Assembly: GCF_000771225.1 (NCBI RefSeq)
Contig: NZ_JDTZ01000011.1
Span: 1-61,390, forward strand
Source of the DNA: Bifidobacterium pseudolongum subsp. pseudolongum DSM 20099
GTDB taxonomy: Bacteria; Actinomycetota; Actinomycetes; Actinomycetales; Bifidobacteriaceae
DNA: 61,390 nucleotides
Direction of reading: 5' to 3'
Positions 16,923 through 27,487 of the stretch are shown in pieces. The notes beneath the pieces were generated by a model that saw only the letters and a list, made by a program, of their open reading frames with translations, was not told the origin of the DNA and did not search any database. Position 1 is the stretch's first letter, and each line of letters starts with the position of its first letter. The position numbers and the translations under genes were made by a program.

Positions 16923-16972
16923 GGTTGCATCACGGAAACGCAACCACGATTTGGCACGCAACCGGTGGTTGC
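16923..16972. promoter_or_regulatory. GGTTGC/GCAACC inverted-repeat operator candidates
   Basis: Four copies of GGTTGC or its complement within 50 nt: 16923-16928 (GGTTGC), 16940-16945 (GCAACC), 16958-16963 (GCAACC), 16967-16972 (GGTTGC). The last two form GCAACC-GGT-GGTTGC. Both GGTTGC copies are followed by ATC. The cluster lies between the divergent XRE gene and hisF, the expected place for an autoregulatory site. Confidence 0.5.
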
Positions 16973-17131
16973 ATCCGCATCATTCCAACGATTCGACACA
17001 ACCAGCACCAGGTCTCCCGTGCGCCCACCGTTTCACGATGTGGGCGCCTGACCCGGTGCCGGCAGTGATGTAACAGGGAATCGGTACTCTTAAAACCAGC
17101 CAAGTTCACCCTAAGAGATGGAGACCCAAGC

Positions 17132-17902
17132 ATGTCGCTGGCGGTACGAGTGATCCCCTGCCTGGACGTCGATGCAGGACGCGTCGTCAAAGGCGTCCAT
17201 TTCGAAAACCTCAAGGACGCCGGCGACCCCGTAGCGCTCGCCGCTGAATACTACCGTCAAGGCGCCGATGAACTCACGTTCCTTGACGTGACAGCCTCCA
17301 GTTCGCACCGTCAGACGATGGTCGACGTCGTCACCCGCACCGCCGAACAGGTCTTCATCCCACTGACCGTGGGCGGTGGTGTACGCACGCCGGAGGACGT
17401 CGATTCGCTGTTGCGCTGTGGAGCGGACAAGGTCGGGGTCAACACGGCCGCGATCAACGATCCCACACTCATCAGCCGAGTGGCGGAACGCTTTGGCAGC
17501 CAAGTGCTCGTCCTGTCGGTCGATGCGCGCCGTGAACAGGGGGAGCGCCACACCCAGTCGGGCTTCGAGGTCACCACGATGGGTGGCCGCAAATCCACCG
17601 GCATCGACGCACTGTGGTGGGCCAAGCGCGCCGAAGAGTTGGGGGCCGGTGAGATCCTGCTCAATTCGATGGACGCCGACGGCACCCAACAGGGTTTCGA
17701 TTTGGAGATGATTTCGGCGATGCGCCGTGAGGTTTCGATCCCGATCATCGCTTCAGGCGGCGCGGGCAAAGCGGAGGATTTCCCTCCGGCTATCGCCGCG
17801 GGCGCCGACGCCGTGCTCGCCGCGTCGATATTCCATTTTGGCAAGGTCACGATCGGCGAAGTCAAAGACGCGCTGCGCTCCGCCGGGTACACCGTGCGCT
17901 GA
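17132..17902 (+). CDS. hisF: Imidazole glycerol phosphate synthase subunit HisF
   Basis: 256 aa, (beta/alpha)8 barrel. Cyclase half of the HisF-HisH complex that turns PRFAR and ammonia into imidazole glycerol phosphate and AICAR. Family marks: [19 protein letters not shown] with the catalytic Asp, [46 protein letters not shown] (second catalytic Asp) and [22 protein letters not shown] precedes the ATG. hisH is not in the window. hisI follows after about 84 nt, then trpE, forming a mixed his-trp unit. Confidence 0.95.
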   Translation: MSLAVRVIPCLDVDAGRVVKGVHFENLKDAGDPVALAAEYYRQGADELTFLDVTASSSHRQTMVDVVTRTAEQVFIPLTVGGGVRTPEDVDSLLRCGADKVGVNTAAINDPTLISRVAERFGSQVLVLSVDARREQGERHTQSGFEVTTMGGRKSTGIDALWWAKRAEELGAGEILLNSMDADGTQQGFDLEMISAMRREVSIPIIASGGAGKAEDFPPAIAAGADAVLAASIFHFGKVTIGEVKDALRSAGYTVR

Positions 17903-17986
17903 CGAGTATATGCGCCGGAGGACCCGGCAATCGATGCCCCGGCACATGCCATGCTTGAAAAGGATCCCAAAGTTTGGATGGAAACG

Positions 17987-18394
17987 ATGAACGACGAACA
18001 ATTCGACAATGCAGTGACACTCGACCCGCGCATCAAGGCGCGGCTCAAATACGACTCCCTCGGCTTGGTCGCCGCGGTGGTGCAGCAATACGATTCGCAT
18101 GAAGTACTCATGGTGGGGTACATGGACGACGAAGCCCTGCGCCGCACACTCACCGAAGGGCGTGTGACGTTCTGGTCGCGTTCCCGGCAGGAGTATTGGC
18201 GCAAAGGCGACACATCGGGCCATGCGCAGTATGTGAAGGCCGTGCATCTGGATTGTGATGGCGACGCGTTGCTCGTCCAAGTGGACCAAGTGGGCGCCGC
18301 ATGCCATACCGGCAAATATTCCTGTTTCGACGAAGGCGGACCGCTGCCGGTTGTGGTCGGCTCCCGTGACCACAGTGAGGGGGAGACGCGATGA
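17987..18394 (+). CDS. hisI: Phosphoribosyl-AMP cyclohydrolase
   Basis: 135 aa. Opens the purine ring of PR-AMP in histidine synthesis. Motifs: [35 protein letters not shown], the metal site [13 protein letters not shown] and the C-terminal zinc cysteines in [12 protein letters not shown]. The start at 17987 (MNDEQFDN) is chosen because GGATGGAAA stands just upstream and it matches the family length; an in-frame ATG at 17951 would add 12 residues. This is the single-domain HisI; the HisE half is a separate gene at 25693. Its stop overlaps the trpE start (ATGA). Confidence 0.92.
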   Translation: MNDEQFDNAVTLDPRIKARLKYDSLGLVAAVVQQYDSHEVLMVGYMDDEALRRTLTEGRVTFWSRSRQEYWRKGDTSGHAQYVKAVHLDCDGDALLVQVDQVGAACHTGKYSCFDEGGPLPVVVGSRDHSEGETR

Positions 18395-19947
18395 CGCAGT
18401 GCAGTGTGGCCAATCTGGAGTGGGGCGAAACTTGGCCCTCGCGCGAACAGTTCCGGACGCTGGCCGATGAAGGGTACCGCATCATCCCCATTGTGCGACG
18501 TCTGCTCGCCGATTCGATCACGCCGGTCGGATTCTATGAGCGTCTGGCGAACGGAAGGTCGGGCACCTTCATTCTCGAATCCGCGGAATACGGTGGATCA
18601 TGGAGTCGATACAGCTTCATTGGCGTCAATTCCATGGCCCAGCTGCGTTCCGATGGCGGGCAGGCGAACTGGCTTGGCACCGTGCCTGTCGGCGTGCCCT
18701 CGCATGGCGATGTCATCGACGTGGCCCGTGCCACGCTCGATGTGCTCAAAGCGCCGCGCGTCGAAGGGCTGCCCAACCTCACCAGTGGATTGGTGGGCAC
18801 CGTCGGATGGGACGCGATCCGGCATTGGGAACCCACGTTGCGCGCCACGGCGCCCGACGAGACGGGGCAGAACGAGCTCGTGCTCGCATTGGCGACCGAC
18901 ATCGCGGTCGTCGACCATGTCTCCGGTTCCATGTGGCTCATCGCCAATGCCGTGAACGTGGATGACAAGCCCACACGTGCGGATGAAGCGTATCGTGCCG
19001 CGGTCGCACGCCTCGACACGATGGAGCGCGATGCCGCGACGCCCACGCCCGGTGAATTCCGCGTCAACGTGCGCGACACATCCATACCCCAGCCGGAACT
19101 GCGTTTCCGCACCGCGAAACAGGTATATGAGCGGGCGGTCGAGCAATCGCGCCAGCACATCATTGACGGCGACGTGTTCCAGGTGGTCATCTCGCAGCGC
19201 CTCGACATCGATTCGCCAGCCGACCCGTTCGATGTCTACCGCGTGCTGCGCACCCTCAACCCCAGCCCGTACATGTACTTCATGGCGCTCACCGACGCGC
19301 AGGGTCGTGATTTCAATGTCATCGGATCGAGCCCCGAAACGCTCATCAAGGTTGACAACGGGCAGGCGATGACCTTCCCGATCGCGGGGTCACGTCCACG
19401 CGGCGCCACTCCGGAGGAAGACGAATTGTTGGCCAAGGAGCTGCTCGCCGATCCGAAGGAGACAAGCGAGCATGTCATGCTCGTCGATCTTTCGCGCAAC
19501 GACCTGAGCCGGGTGTGCCTGCCGCAGACCGTCGAGGTCGTCTCGTTCATGGACATCAAACGGTTCAGCCACATCATGCACATCTGCTCGACCGTCACCG
19601 GAACGATCGACCCGGAGCTGTCCACGTTCGACGTGTTCACGTCCGCGTTCCCGGCGGGCACGCTTTCCGGCGCCCCCAAGCCGCGGGCGGTGGAGATCAT
19701 CGACGAACTCGAACCCGCCGACCGTGGCATCTATGGCGGTACGATCGGCTACTTCGATTTCTCCGGCAACATGGACATGGCAATCGCCATCCGCACCGCG
19801 TTTATCCGCGACCATGAGGCCAGTGTGCAGGCCGGCGCGGGGCTTGTGCTTGATTCGGTGCCCGCTACCGAATGGCAGGAGACACGCAACAAGGCCGAAG
19901 CGAGTGTGGAGGCCATCCAGATCGCGGCCCAGCTCAAGCGTCTGTGA
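18391..19947 (+). CDS. trpE: Anthranilate synthase component I
   Basis: 518 aa. Makes anthranilate from chorismate with ammonia from TrpG. The N-terminal domain has the feedback-binding LLES-like element ([19 protein letters not shown]). The chorismate-binding domain shows [90 protein letters not shown] and [20 protein letters not shown]. Length is typical. It overlaps hisI by 4 nt (ATGA), so histidine and tryptophan genes are translated in tandem. trpG and trpD are not in the window. A hairpin at 19971 closes the operon. Confidence 0.95.
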   Translation: MTQCSVANLEWGETWPSREQFRTLADEGYRIIPIVRRLLADSITPVGFYERLANGRSGTFILESAEYGGSWSRYSFIGVNSMAQLRSDGGQANWLGTVPVGVPSHGDVIDVARATLDVLKAPRVEGLPNLTSGLVGTVGWDAIRHWEPTLRATAPDETGQNELVLALATDIAVVDHVSGSMWLIANAVNVDDKPTRADEAYRAAVARLDTMERDAATPTPGEFRVNVRDTSIPQPELRFRTAKQVYERAVEQSRQHIIDGDVFQVVISQRLDIDSPADPFDVYRVLRTLNPSPYMYFMALTDAQGRDFNVIGSSPETLIKVDNGQAMTFPIAGSRPRGATPEEDELLAKELLADPKETSEHVMLVDLSRNDLSRVCLPQTVEVVSFMDIKRFSHIMHICSTVTGTIDPELSTFDVFTSAFPAGTLSGAPKPRAVEIIDELEPADRGIYGGTIGYFDFSGNMDMAIAIRTAFIRDHEASVQAGAGLVLDSVPATEWQETRNKAEASVEAIQIAAQLKRL

Positions 19948-19970
19948 TCCCGCATCACTGCGGCATATGA

Positions 19971-20007
19971 CGGCAGCCCGCGGAACTTCATGTTCCACGG
20001 GCTGCCG
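19971..20007. terminator. Hairpin terminator after trpE
   Basis: Ten-base-pair stem CGGCAGCCCG (19971-19980) / CGGGCTGCCG (19998-20007) with an inner GGAAC/GTTCC stem. No U-tract. It also lies 27 nt beyond the stop of the convergent small gene at 20034. Confidence 0.75.
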
Positions 20008-20033
20008 TGTGGTATGTGGGGATGTATGCTGAA

Positions 20034-20183
20034 CTACTCGGCCTTGTCTTCATGGTCCTTCTTGATTTCGTCGAGCTTGGCCTCTGCCTTGCCCTTGAGC
20101 TCACCGGCCTTCATCTTGATTTCGTCGGCTTTGACTTCCGCTTTGCCTTTGAGCTCACCGATTTTTTCTGCCATATCAGCCAT
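20034..20183 (-). CDS. Small charged repeat protein (49 aa)
   Basis: 49 aa, begins MADMAEKIGELKGKAEVK. It is made of two imperfect copies of about 18 residues built on GELKGKAExKxDEIKxK, ending KKDHEDKAE. It is fully helical-amphipathic and very rich in K, E, D and A, with no hydrophobic segment. This resembles the CsbD-like/general-stress type of small hydrophilic proteins, but I cannot assign the family firmly. Start support: AAAGGAG 7 nt upstream of the ATG at 20183; a second ATG is at 20174. It lies antisense between trpE and trpCB next to a second small charged gene with a near-identical leader. Confidence 0.65.
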   Translation of the reverse strand: MADMAEKIGELKGKAEVKADEIKMKAGELKGKAEAKLDEIKKDHEDKAE

Positions 20184-20339
20184 AATCGGCTCCTTTCGTG
20201 GTTGCCGCCGTTTGTGCGGCTTGTCCCATTACACCATGAGCGGCGTGTGTGTCTGGCCGGATTCCTCGTGTGGGTGAAAAGCCATCCATCCACCCCATGG
20301 GGTGTGCCCATGCAGGAGTGCGGGCGTACCGGCATAAGG

Positions 20340-20375
20340 ATGGGGGCTGCGGTCCTGATCGGATCGCAGCCCCCA
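20340..20375. terminator. Hairpin terminator after the 104-aa charged protein gene
   Basis: Twelve-base-pair stem ATGGGGGCTGCG (20340-20351) / CGCAGCCCCCAT (20364-20375), 12-nt loop. It lies 36 nt past the minus-strand stop at 20411. Confidence 0.75.
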
Positions 20376-20410
20376 TCGAAACAGGCTATGCCTGAGGCCA
20401 AGCAGACGAA

Positions 20411-20725
20411 TCAGTCATTAAGGTCCAGCTGACGGCCGAAACGCTCATTGAGCTCCACCTGATCCTCGGTGGCCTTGGCTTCCAGATTGGCTGCCTTGCC
20501 GGCTGCCTTGTCCTTCTTGTCGTCGGCCTTGTCGGTGATCTTCTCGAGCTTCTTCTCGGGATCGCCGGCGGCTTCGCGGATCTTGTTGTCTTCCTTGGCG
20601 ATTTCCTTGGCCGCATGCTCTTCGGCGCGCTCGGCGCGCTTCTCGTCACGGTTGGCTTCATGCTCTTCGTGGCGCTCTTCCATGTGGTCCTTGAACTCTT
20701 CGAACTTTTCCTTGATATCTGCCAT
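20411..20725 (-). CDS. Small highly charged coiled-coil protein (104 aa)
   Basis: 104 aa, begins MADIKEKFEEFKDHMEERHE. Almost entirely charged helix: K/E/R/D/A-rich with an uninterrupted heptad-like run (EEHEANRDEKRAERAEEHAA) and a second helical part DPEKKLEKITDKADDKKDK, ending ERFGRQLDLND. No membrane segment, metal motif or known domain. The bases around its start (GGAGCCGGTTATGGC) nearly repeat those of the 49-aa gene downstream (GGAGCCGATTATGGC), so the two probably share origin or control. Likely a stress-related structural or desiccation-type protein; this is inference. Confidence 0.65.
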   Translation of the reverse strand: MADIKEKFEEFKDHMEERHEEHEANRDEKRAERAEEHAAKEIAKEDNKIREAAGDPEKKLEKITDKADDKKDKAAGKAANLEAKATEDQVELNERFGRQLDLND

Positions 20726-20742
20726 AACCGGCTCCTATCTAC

Positions 20743-20764
20743 AAATGAATGCTACGTATTCATT
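20743..20764. promoter_or_regulatory. Inverted repeat AATGAAT-N7-ATTCATT upstream of the 104-aa gene
   Basis: AATGAAT and ATTCATT flank 7 nt, about 20 nt upstream of the minus-strand start and in the divergent region facing trpCB. It has the size and symmetry of a repressor site and is AT-rich against its surroundings. The regulator is unknown. Confidence 0.4.
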
Positions 20765-20946
20765 AGACCACATTTCGCATCACGCCCCGGGCTTTTCGCC
20801 CTATAGGGAAAAACGGCGCGTCCGCATTCATGCCGCCTCCGGATGAGGTATCACGCCCACGGCTCACCATGCAAGACGGGGCTGCGGAGGTGACACCCGG
20901 TTGCTTTACAGTTACGCATGTCGGCTAACTCATTGAAGGAGGATCA

Positions 20947-23023
<2,077 letters not shown>

Positions 23024-23031
<8 letters not shown>

Positions 23032-23920
23032 ATTCAACGAAACGATCATCGAAGTGGAACAGGACGGCACACCCTCGGGCCAGCCGTTGGGCATCAGCCA
23101 TACACCGAGCCGTTGCGGTGAACTCTTCGACCGCTACAAAGAACGCAATATGCCTGCCTTCATCGGCTATCTGCCTTTCGGGTTCCCTGATACGGAATTG
23201 TCCCTTGAGGCTTTCCGCACCATGGTCGACAACGGGGTGGATATCGTGGAGATCGGCCTGCCGTATTCCGACCCGGTCATGGATGGTCCGGTGATCCAGG
23301 CGGCCAGCCAGATCGCACTGCGCAATGGCGAGCGCATCGCCGACGTGTTCCGCGCCGTGGAGACGGTGGCCAACGCCGGTGGCATCCCTCTCATCATGAG
23401 CTATTGGAACCTCATCTTCCATTACGGTGTGGAACGTTTTGCCACCGATTTCGCGAACGCGGGCGGCGCAGGACTCATCACCCCTGATCTGATTCCGGAT
23501 GAGGCGGGGGAGTGGATCGAGGCGTCCGACCGCCATGGGCTTGACCGCATCTTCCTGGTATCGCCCGATTCCACCGACGAGCGTCTGCGCATCGTCGCGC
23601 AGAATGCACGCGGGTTCGTCTATGCAGCATCGCGCATGGGCGTGACCGGTGAACGCGACACGATCAACGCGTCGCCGGAGCGGCTTGTGGCGCGCACCCG
23701 TGCGGCCGGAGCGCAGAACGTGTGCGTTGGCATCGGCGTCTCCACCCCGCAGCAAGGCGCGACCGTCGGTCAATACGCCGATGGCGTCATCGTGGGGTCG
23801 GCCCTTGTGCATACGCTGCTCGACGACCAAGGCGATATCAAGGATCCGGTGCAGGGCATGGGCGCTCTGGCCAATACGACCGCCTCCTTGGCCGAAGCCA
23901 TCCACCACTGCAGGCTGTAA
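23024..23920 (+). CDS. trpA: Tryptophan synthase alpha subunit
   Basis: 298 aa. Cleaves indole-3-glycerol phosphate to indole, which channels to the beta subunit encoded just upstream. Motifs: [33 protein letters not shown] with the catalytic Glu/Asp, [41 protein letters not shown] and the glycine-rich phosphate site GVGIGVS-like [10 protein letters not shown]. The ATG at 23024 lies inside the last codons of trpCB (8-nt overlap), so translation is coupled. The N-terminal 35 residues before the barrel are longer than usual. A hairpin follows. Confidence 0.95.
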
Positions 23921-23938
23921 GCCGAAGCCATACGGCTG

Positions 23939-23974
23939 TTGGGTGGGGGCACACCGCGGTGCGGCCCCACCCAA
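23939..23974 (+). terminator. Hairpin terminator after trpA
   Basis: Ten-base-pair stem TTGGGTGGGG / CCCCACCCAA with a 16-nt loop, followed by TATCGTTTG with only a weak T content. Confidence 0.75.
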
Positions 23975-23990
23975 TATCGTTTGCGGCCGC

Positions 23991-23996
23991 TACCAT
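23991..23996 (+). promoter_or_regulatory. TACCAT -10 box, probable leaderless start of lgt
   Basis: TANNNT box ending 8 nt before the lgt ATG, with no Shine-Dalgarno between (CGGGCAGT). Confidence 0.45.
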
Positions 23997-24004
23997 CGGG
24001 CAGT

Positions 24005-24940
24005 ATGAACCTCGCCTATATACCGTCGCCGACCATCTCGGAATTCCAGATCGGTCCCGTGACGATTCACATCTATGCCCTCACCATGCTCCTTGGCATC
24101 ATCGCCGCGGTATGGATCACCAGCATCCGTTGGAAGCGGTACGGCGGCACATTTGACCAGATCCTCGACACGTCGTTGGTCGCGGTGCCCTGCGGCATCA
24201 TCGGTGCGCGCCTGTACCACATCATTACCACGCCGGAACGCTTCTTCGGCCCCAACGGCGATTGGGTGGAGATATTCCGCATCTGGAACGGTGGCCTTGG
24301 CATCTGGGGCGCGATTGTGCTCGGCGCCCTTGGCGCGTGGGCGTGGATGCGGCACAAGCACTACCCGATGGCATTGCTCGCCGATGCCATCGCACCGGCG
24401 TTGCTTGTGGCCCAGGCTATTGGCCGCTTGGGTAATTGGTTCAACCAAGAGTTGTATGGCAAGCCGACGACGCTTCCATGGGGGCTGAAACTCAACACGC
24501 AGGGCACGGCCATCGGCAACAGCGAACAATGCTACGACGGCGCCACATGTCCGACCGGCACGCTGTTCCATCCCACGTTCCTGTACGAGATGATCTGGAA
24601 CCTCATCGGCGCCGCGCTCATCATCTGGATCGGACGCAAGACCGTGCAACTGCTCAAGGCTGGATCGCTGTTCGCGCTGTATGTGATCTGGTATACGGCG
24701 GGCCGCACATGGATCGAGATGTTGCGCATCGATTTCTCGCACGAGATTCTCGGTTTGCGGGTCAATGTCTGGGTCTCTATCTGTGTGTTCATCGCCGGCG
24801 TCATCGCGTTCATCGTCATCCAACGGGTCGGTCGGCCCACGCCCCTGCTCGCCGAACGGCTGCGCACATCGACCGAGCTCGAGGCACGTGAGCTCCTTGA
24901 ACGGGAGCAGGAGCGCAAAGCCAAGCCTTCGCGGAACTGA
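24005..24940 (+). CDS. lgt: Prolipoprotein diacylglyceryl transferase
   Basis: 311 aa, multi-pass membrane enzyme. Transfers diacylglycerol to the lipobox cysteine of prolipoproteins, such as the one encoded at 2177-3706. The Lgt signature GRLGNWFNQELYGKPT begins at residue 140; GARLYHI and the N-terminal SPTISEFQIGPVTIHIYALTM block are also typical. Seven or so hydrophobic segments are visible. The C-terminal 40 residues are charged and cytoplasmic (ELEARELLEREQERK), common in Actinobacteria. The start is 8 nt after a TACCAT box. rpe follows with its own probable promoter. Confidence 0.94.
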   Translation: MNLAYIPSPTISEFQIGPVTIHIYALTMLLGIIAAVWITSIRWKRYGGTFDQILDTSLVAVPCGIIGARLYHIITTPERFFGPNGDWVEIFRIWNGGLGIWGAIVLGALGAWAWMRHKHYPMALLADAIAPALLVAQAIGRLGNWFNQELYGKPTTLPWGLKLNTQGTAIGNSEQCYDGATCPTGTLFHPTFLYEMIWNLIGAALIIWIGRKTVQLLKAGSLFALYVIWYTAGRTWIEMLRIDFSHEILGLRVNVWVSICVFIAGVIAFIVIQRVGRPTPLLAERLRTSTELEARELLEREQERKAKPSRN

Positions 24941-24960
24941 CGTTCGTCGCCAAGCCAATT

Positions 24961-24966
24961 TAGAAT
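24961..24966 (+). promoter_or_regulatory. TAGAAT -10 box, probable leaderless start of rpe
   Basis: TAGAAT ends 7 nt before the ATG at 24974 (spacer GGGAATC). It is the clearest example of the leaderless arrangement in the window. Confidence 0.6.
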
Positions 24967-24973
24967 GGGAATC

Positions 24974-25639
24974 ATGGAAATTCAAATCGCACCAAGCATC
25001 CTATCCGCGGATTTCTGCAATCTTGAGCGGGATCTTGAGAAGATCTCCAATGCCGACATGGTTCACGTCGACGTGATGGACCACCATTTCGTGCCGAATC
25101 TGACCATCGGTGAGCCCGTCGTCAAGCGCATCTGCGAAGTCACCGACCTGCCGGTCGACGTACATCTGATGATCGAGGACCCGGACCGTTGGGCGCCCGG
25201 GTACGCTGAGCGCGGTGCGCATTCCGTCACCTTCCACATGGGAGCCACTCACGCTCCGGTGCGTCTGGCCCGCCAGCTGCACGACATGGGTTGCGAAGCA
25301 TGGTTCGCGGTGCGTCCGGCCGAACCGGTCGAACCGATTTTCGACATCCTCGAGGAATTCGACACAATCCTCATCATGACGGTCGAGCCGGGCTTCGGTG
25401 GTCAGAAGTTCCTCGCCAACCAGATGGCCAAGGTGCGCCGTTTGCGCGACGAGATCACCCGCCGTGGACTCAAGACCAACATCCAGGTCGACGGCGGCGT
25501 CAGCCCCACGACCGCGCCGATTGTGGCCGAAGCCGGCGCCAATATCCTCGTGGCCGGTTCCGCCGTATACGGCGCCGAAGACCCAGCGGCGGCCATCAAC
25601 CAGATTCGCGACGCGGCGGCTGCCGCTTACCGCGACTGA
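24974..25639 (+). CDS. rpe: Ribulose-phosphate 3-epimerase
   Basis: 221 aa, TIM barrel. Interconverts ribulose-5-P and xylulose-5-P; xylulose-5-P is the substrate of the bifid-shunt phosphoketolase, so this enzyme matters for central carbon flow in this genus. Motifs: [34 protein letters not shown] (metal and catalytic Asp), [25 protein letters not shown] and [12 protein letters not shown]. The ATG at 24974 is preferred over 24965 because of the TAGAAT box 7 nt upstream. Confidence 0.95.
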   Translation: MEIQIAPSILSADFCNLERDLEKISNADMVHVDVMDHHFVPNLTIGEPVVKRICEVTDLPVDVHLMIEDPDRWAPGYAERGAHSVTFHMGATHAPVRLARQLHDMGCEAWFAVRPAEPVEPIFDILEEFDTILIMTVEPGFGGQKFLANQMAKVRRLRDEITRRGLKTNIQVDGGVSPTTAPIVAEAGANILVAGSAVYGAEDPAAAINQIRDAAAAAYRD

Positions 25640-25692
25640 GCGCATACGTGCCGAACCAGTCCCCATTGTTGGAAAGAGAGCATCACCACACC

Positions 25693-25956
25693 ATGAAAAC
25701 GTTTGAATCGCTGTTCGAAGAGCTCAGCGCCAAGGCCGCCGCAGGCACCGAAGGGTCCAAGACCGTCGACGAGCTCGCCAAGGGCACGCATTTCATTGGC
25801 AAGAAAATCATCGAAGAGGCCGGTGAGACTTGGATTGCCGCCGAATACGAGGGCGCGGACCGCACCGCGGAAGAGATGAGCCAGCTGCTGTACCATGTGC
25901 AGGTCATGATGATTGACCGTGGCATCACGCTCGACGATATTTACAAGAATCTGTGA
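25693..25956 (+). CDS. hisE: Phosphoribosyl-ATP pyrophosphatase
   Basis: 87 aa, all-helical MazG-like fold. Second step of histidine synthesis: removes pyrophosphate from PR-ATP. Recognised by [32 protein letters not shown] (the metal-binding EExxE-type helix), [18 protein letters not shown] and the C-terminal [12 protein letters not shown] purine stretch GGAAAGAGAG lies 13 nt before the ATG, rather far. hisG follows 65 nt downstream, so the first two pathway steps are paired here, apart from hisF-hisI. Confidence 0.93.
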   Translation: MKTFESLFEELSAKAAAGTEGSKTVDELAKGTHFIGKKIIEEAGETWIAAEYEGADRTAEEMSQLLYHVQVMMIDRGITLDDIYKNL

Positions 25957-26021
25957 GGACGACGCCCCGAAGGCGCCTTGCCGTTGCGCCCCCTGCACGG
26001 CACAACATCTGGAGGAACACC

Positions 26022-26873
26022 ATGCTGCGAATCGCAGTACCCAACAAAGGCATGCTCTCAGAACCGGCATGGACCATGCTTTCCGAAGCCGGCTACCGCC
26101 TGCGGAGCAACCCACGCCAACTTGTTGTGGAAGACCCCGACAACGATGTGGAGCTGTTCTACCTGCGTCCGCTCGACATCGCCGTGTATGTGGGTCGGGG
26201 CACCATCGACGTCGGTATCACCGGCCATGACCTGTTGCTGAACTCGGGCACTGACGCCGAAGAAGTGATGGACTTGGGATTCGGTGCTTCGACGTTCCGC
26301 TTCGCCGCCCCACAGGACTCCGACATCCGTGAGCTCGCTGACATCCAAGGCAAGCGCGTGGCGACCTCGTTCGACAAGCTTGTGCACGACTATCTTGTGG
26401 AGCAGGGTATCGAAGCTGAAACGATTCATCTGGATGGCGCGGTGGAATCATCGGTGCAGCTCGGTGTGGCCGACCTCATCGCCGACGTGGTGTCGACGGG
26501 CACCACGCTGCGCAATGCGGGTCTGCGCATTTTCGCCGACCCGATTGTGCATTCCGAAGCGGTGCTGATTCGATCCCCGCGTCTGGACGCGCGGGATGAC
26601 CGGCTCATTCGTCTGACGCGACGTCTGCAGGGCGTACTCACCGCCAAACGGTATGTGCTGATGGACTTCGACATCCCAGTCGAGAAGGTTTCGGCGGCAG
26701 TGTCGGTCACGCCCGGTTTTGAAAGCCCCACAATCTCCCCATTGCACGACAAGCAGTGGTCCGCGGTGCGCGTCATGGTGCCCAAGGCGCAGGTCAATCA
26801 GGTCATGGACCAACTGTACGAGGTCGGGGCGCGTGGCATCATCGTCACGGCGATCCAGGCGTCGCGCATGTAG
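26022..26873 (+). CDS. hisG: ATP phosphoribosyltransferase, long form
   Basis: 283 aa. First, committed step of histidine synthesis. It is the long HisG with a C-terminal ACT-like regulatory domain (about residues 205-283, ending [16 protein letters not shown]), so it should be histidine-inhibited and independent of HisZ. Catalytic part: [45 protein letters not shown] and [15 protein letters not shown] for the PRPP site. RBS GGAGGAAC precedes the ATG. The TAG stop is part of the TAGGCT box that seems to start the next transcript. Confidence 0.95.
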   Translation: MLRIAVPNKGMLSEPAWTMLSEAGYRLRSNPRQLVVEDPDNDVELFYLRPLDIAVYVGRGTIDVGITGHDLLLNSGTDAEEVMDLGFGASTFRFAAPQDSDIRELADIQGKRVATSFDKLVHDYLVEQGIEAETIHLDGAVESSVQLGVADLIADVVSTGTTLRNAGLRIFADPIVHSEAVLIRSPRLDARDDRLIRLTRRLQGVLTAKRYVLMDFDIPVEKVSAAVSVTPGFESPTISPLHDKQWSAVRVMVPKAQVNQVMDQLYEVGARGIIVTAIQASRM

Positions 26874-26876
26874 GCT
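26871..26876 (+). promoter_or_regulatory. TAGGCT -10 box overlapping hisG stop
   Basis: TANNNT box that includes the hisG stop codon and ends 8 nt before the ATG at 26885; no Shine-Dalgarno is present. Possible leaderless start of the division-type cluster. Confidence 0.4.
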
Positions 26877-26884
26877 GTGGTTGT

Positions 26885-27484
26885 ATGGCCTCTGAAGACA
26901 GCAAATACAGTCCGGAAGCCCGCGATGTGATTGTCACGGTACCCAACGCGATCAGCGCGCTGCGCATCGTCTCGATCCCGTTCATCGCATGGCTCATCGC
27001 CGGACACCGCATGGTGGGGGCGTTGGTCTTGCTCGCCATCTCGTCGGCATCCGATGGCGTCGACGGGCTCATCGCGCGCAAATGCAATCAGGTGAGCAAG
27101 ATCGGGCAGATCCTCGATCCGATCGCCGACCGTCTGCTCATCCTGTGCAGCATCCTCGCACTTGCCGTGTGTAATGTGGTGCCATGGTGGATGGTTGGGC
27201 TCGTACTTGCGCGCGACGTAATCATGGGCATCCTCACCCTTGCGTTGGCCCAGCGCGATTACGGGCCGCTGCCGGTGCATTTCGTCGGCAAGACGGGCAC
27301 GGCGGTGCTGCTCATCTCGATTGTCGGCCTGATGGTGGCCGATATCGACCGGTCATTCATGCCGTTCAACTGGCTACACTTGGCTGCCATCGCCTGCGCC
27401 ATCTGGGGCATTGGACTATATTGGCTTGCAGGCGTGCTGTATCTGCGCCAAGGAATATCGTTGCTTCGCAAGGATCGAGAATAA
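26885..27484 (+). CDS. CDP-alcohol phosphatidyltransferase (PgsA-like)
   Basis: 199 aa, membrane. CDP-OH-P signature intact: SDGVDGLIARKCN, then KIGQILDPIADR, which supplies the four Asp and the Arg of the active site. Five to six hydrophobic segments. The neighbours (DUF881, small basic protein, DUF881, FHA, MerR) are those of mycobacterial pgsA2 (Rv1822), so it is the probable orthologue; its product is likely phosphatidylglycerophosphate or a cardiolipin-type lipid, inferred. It starts 11 nt after hisG, behind a TAGGCT box, and is followed after 3 nt by a TTG-started DUF881 gene. Confidence 0.88.
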   Translation: MASEDSKYSPEARDVIVTVPNAISALRIVSIPFIAWLIAGHRMVGALVLLAISSASDGVDGLIARKCNQVSKIGQILDPIADRLLILCSILALAVCNVVPWWMVGLVLARDVIMGILTLALAQRDYGPLPVHFVGKTGTAVLLISIVGLMVADIDRSFMPFNWLHLAAIACAIWGIGLYWLAGVLYLRQGISLLRKDRE

Positions 27485-27487
27485 CCA

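Noticed and set aside
16044..17051. 335-codon plus-strand frame over the XRE gene
   Set aside because: Overlaps a gene with clear HTH and membrane segments and runs into its promoter region; no homology pattern.
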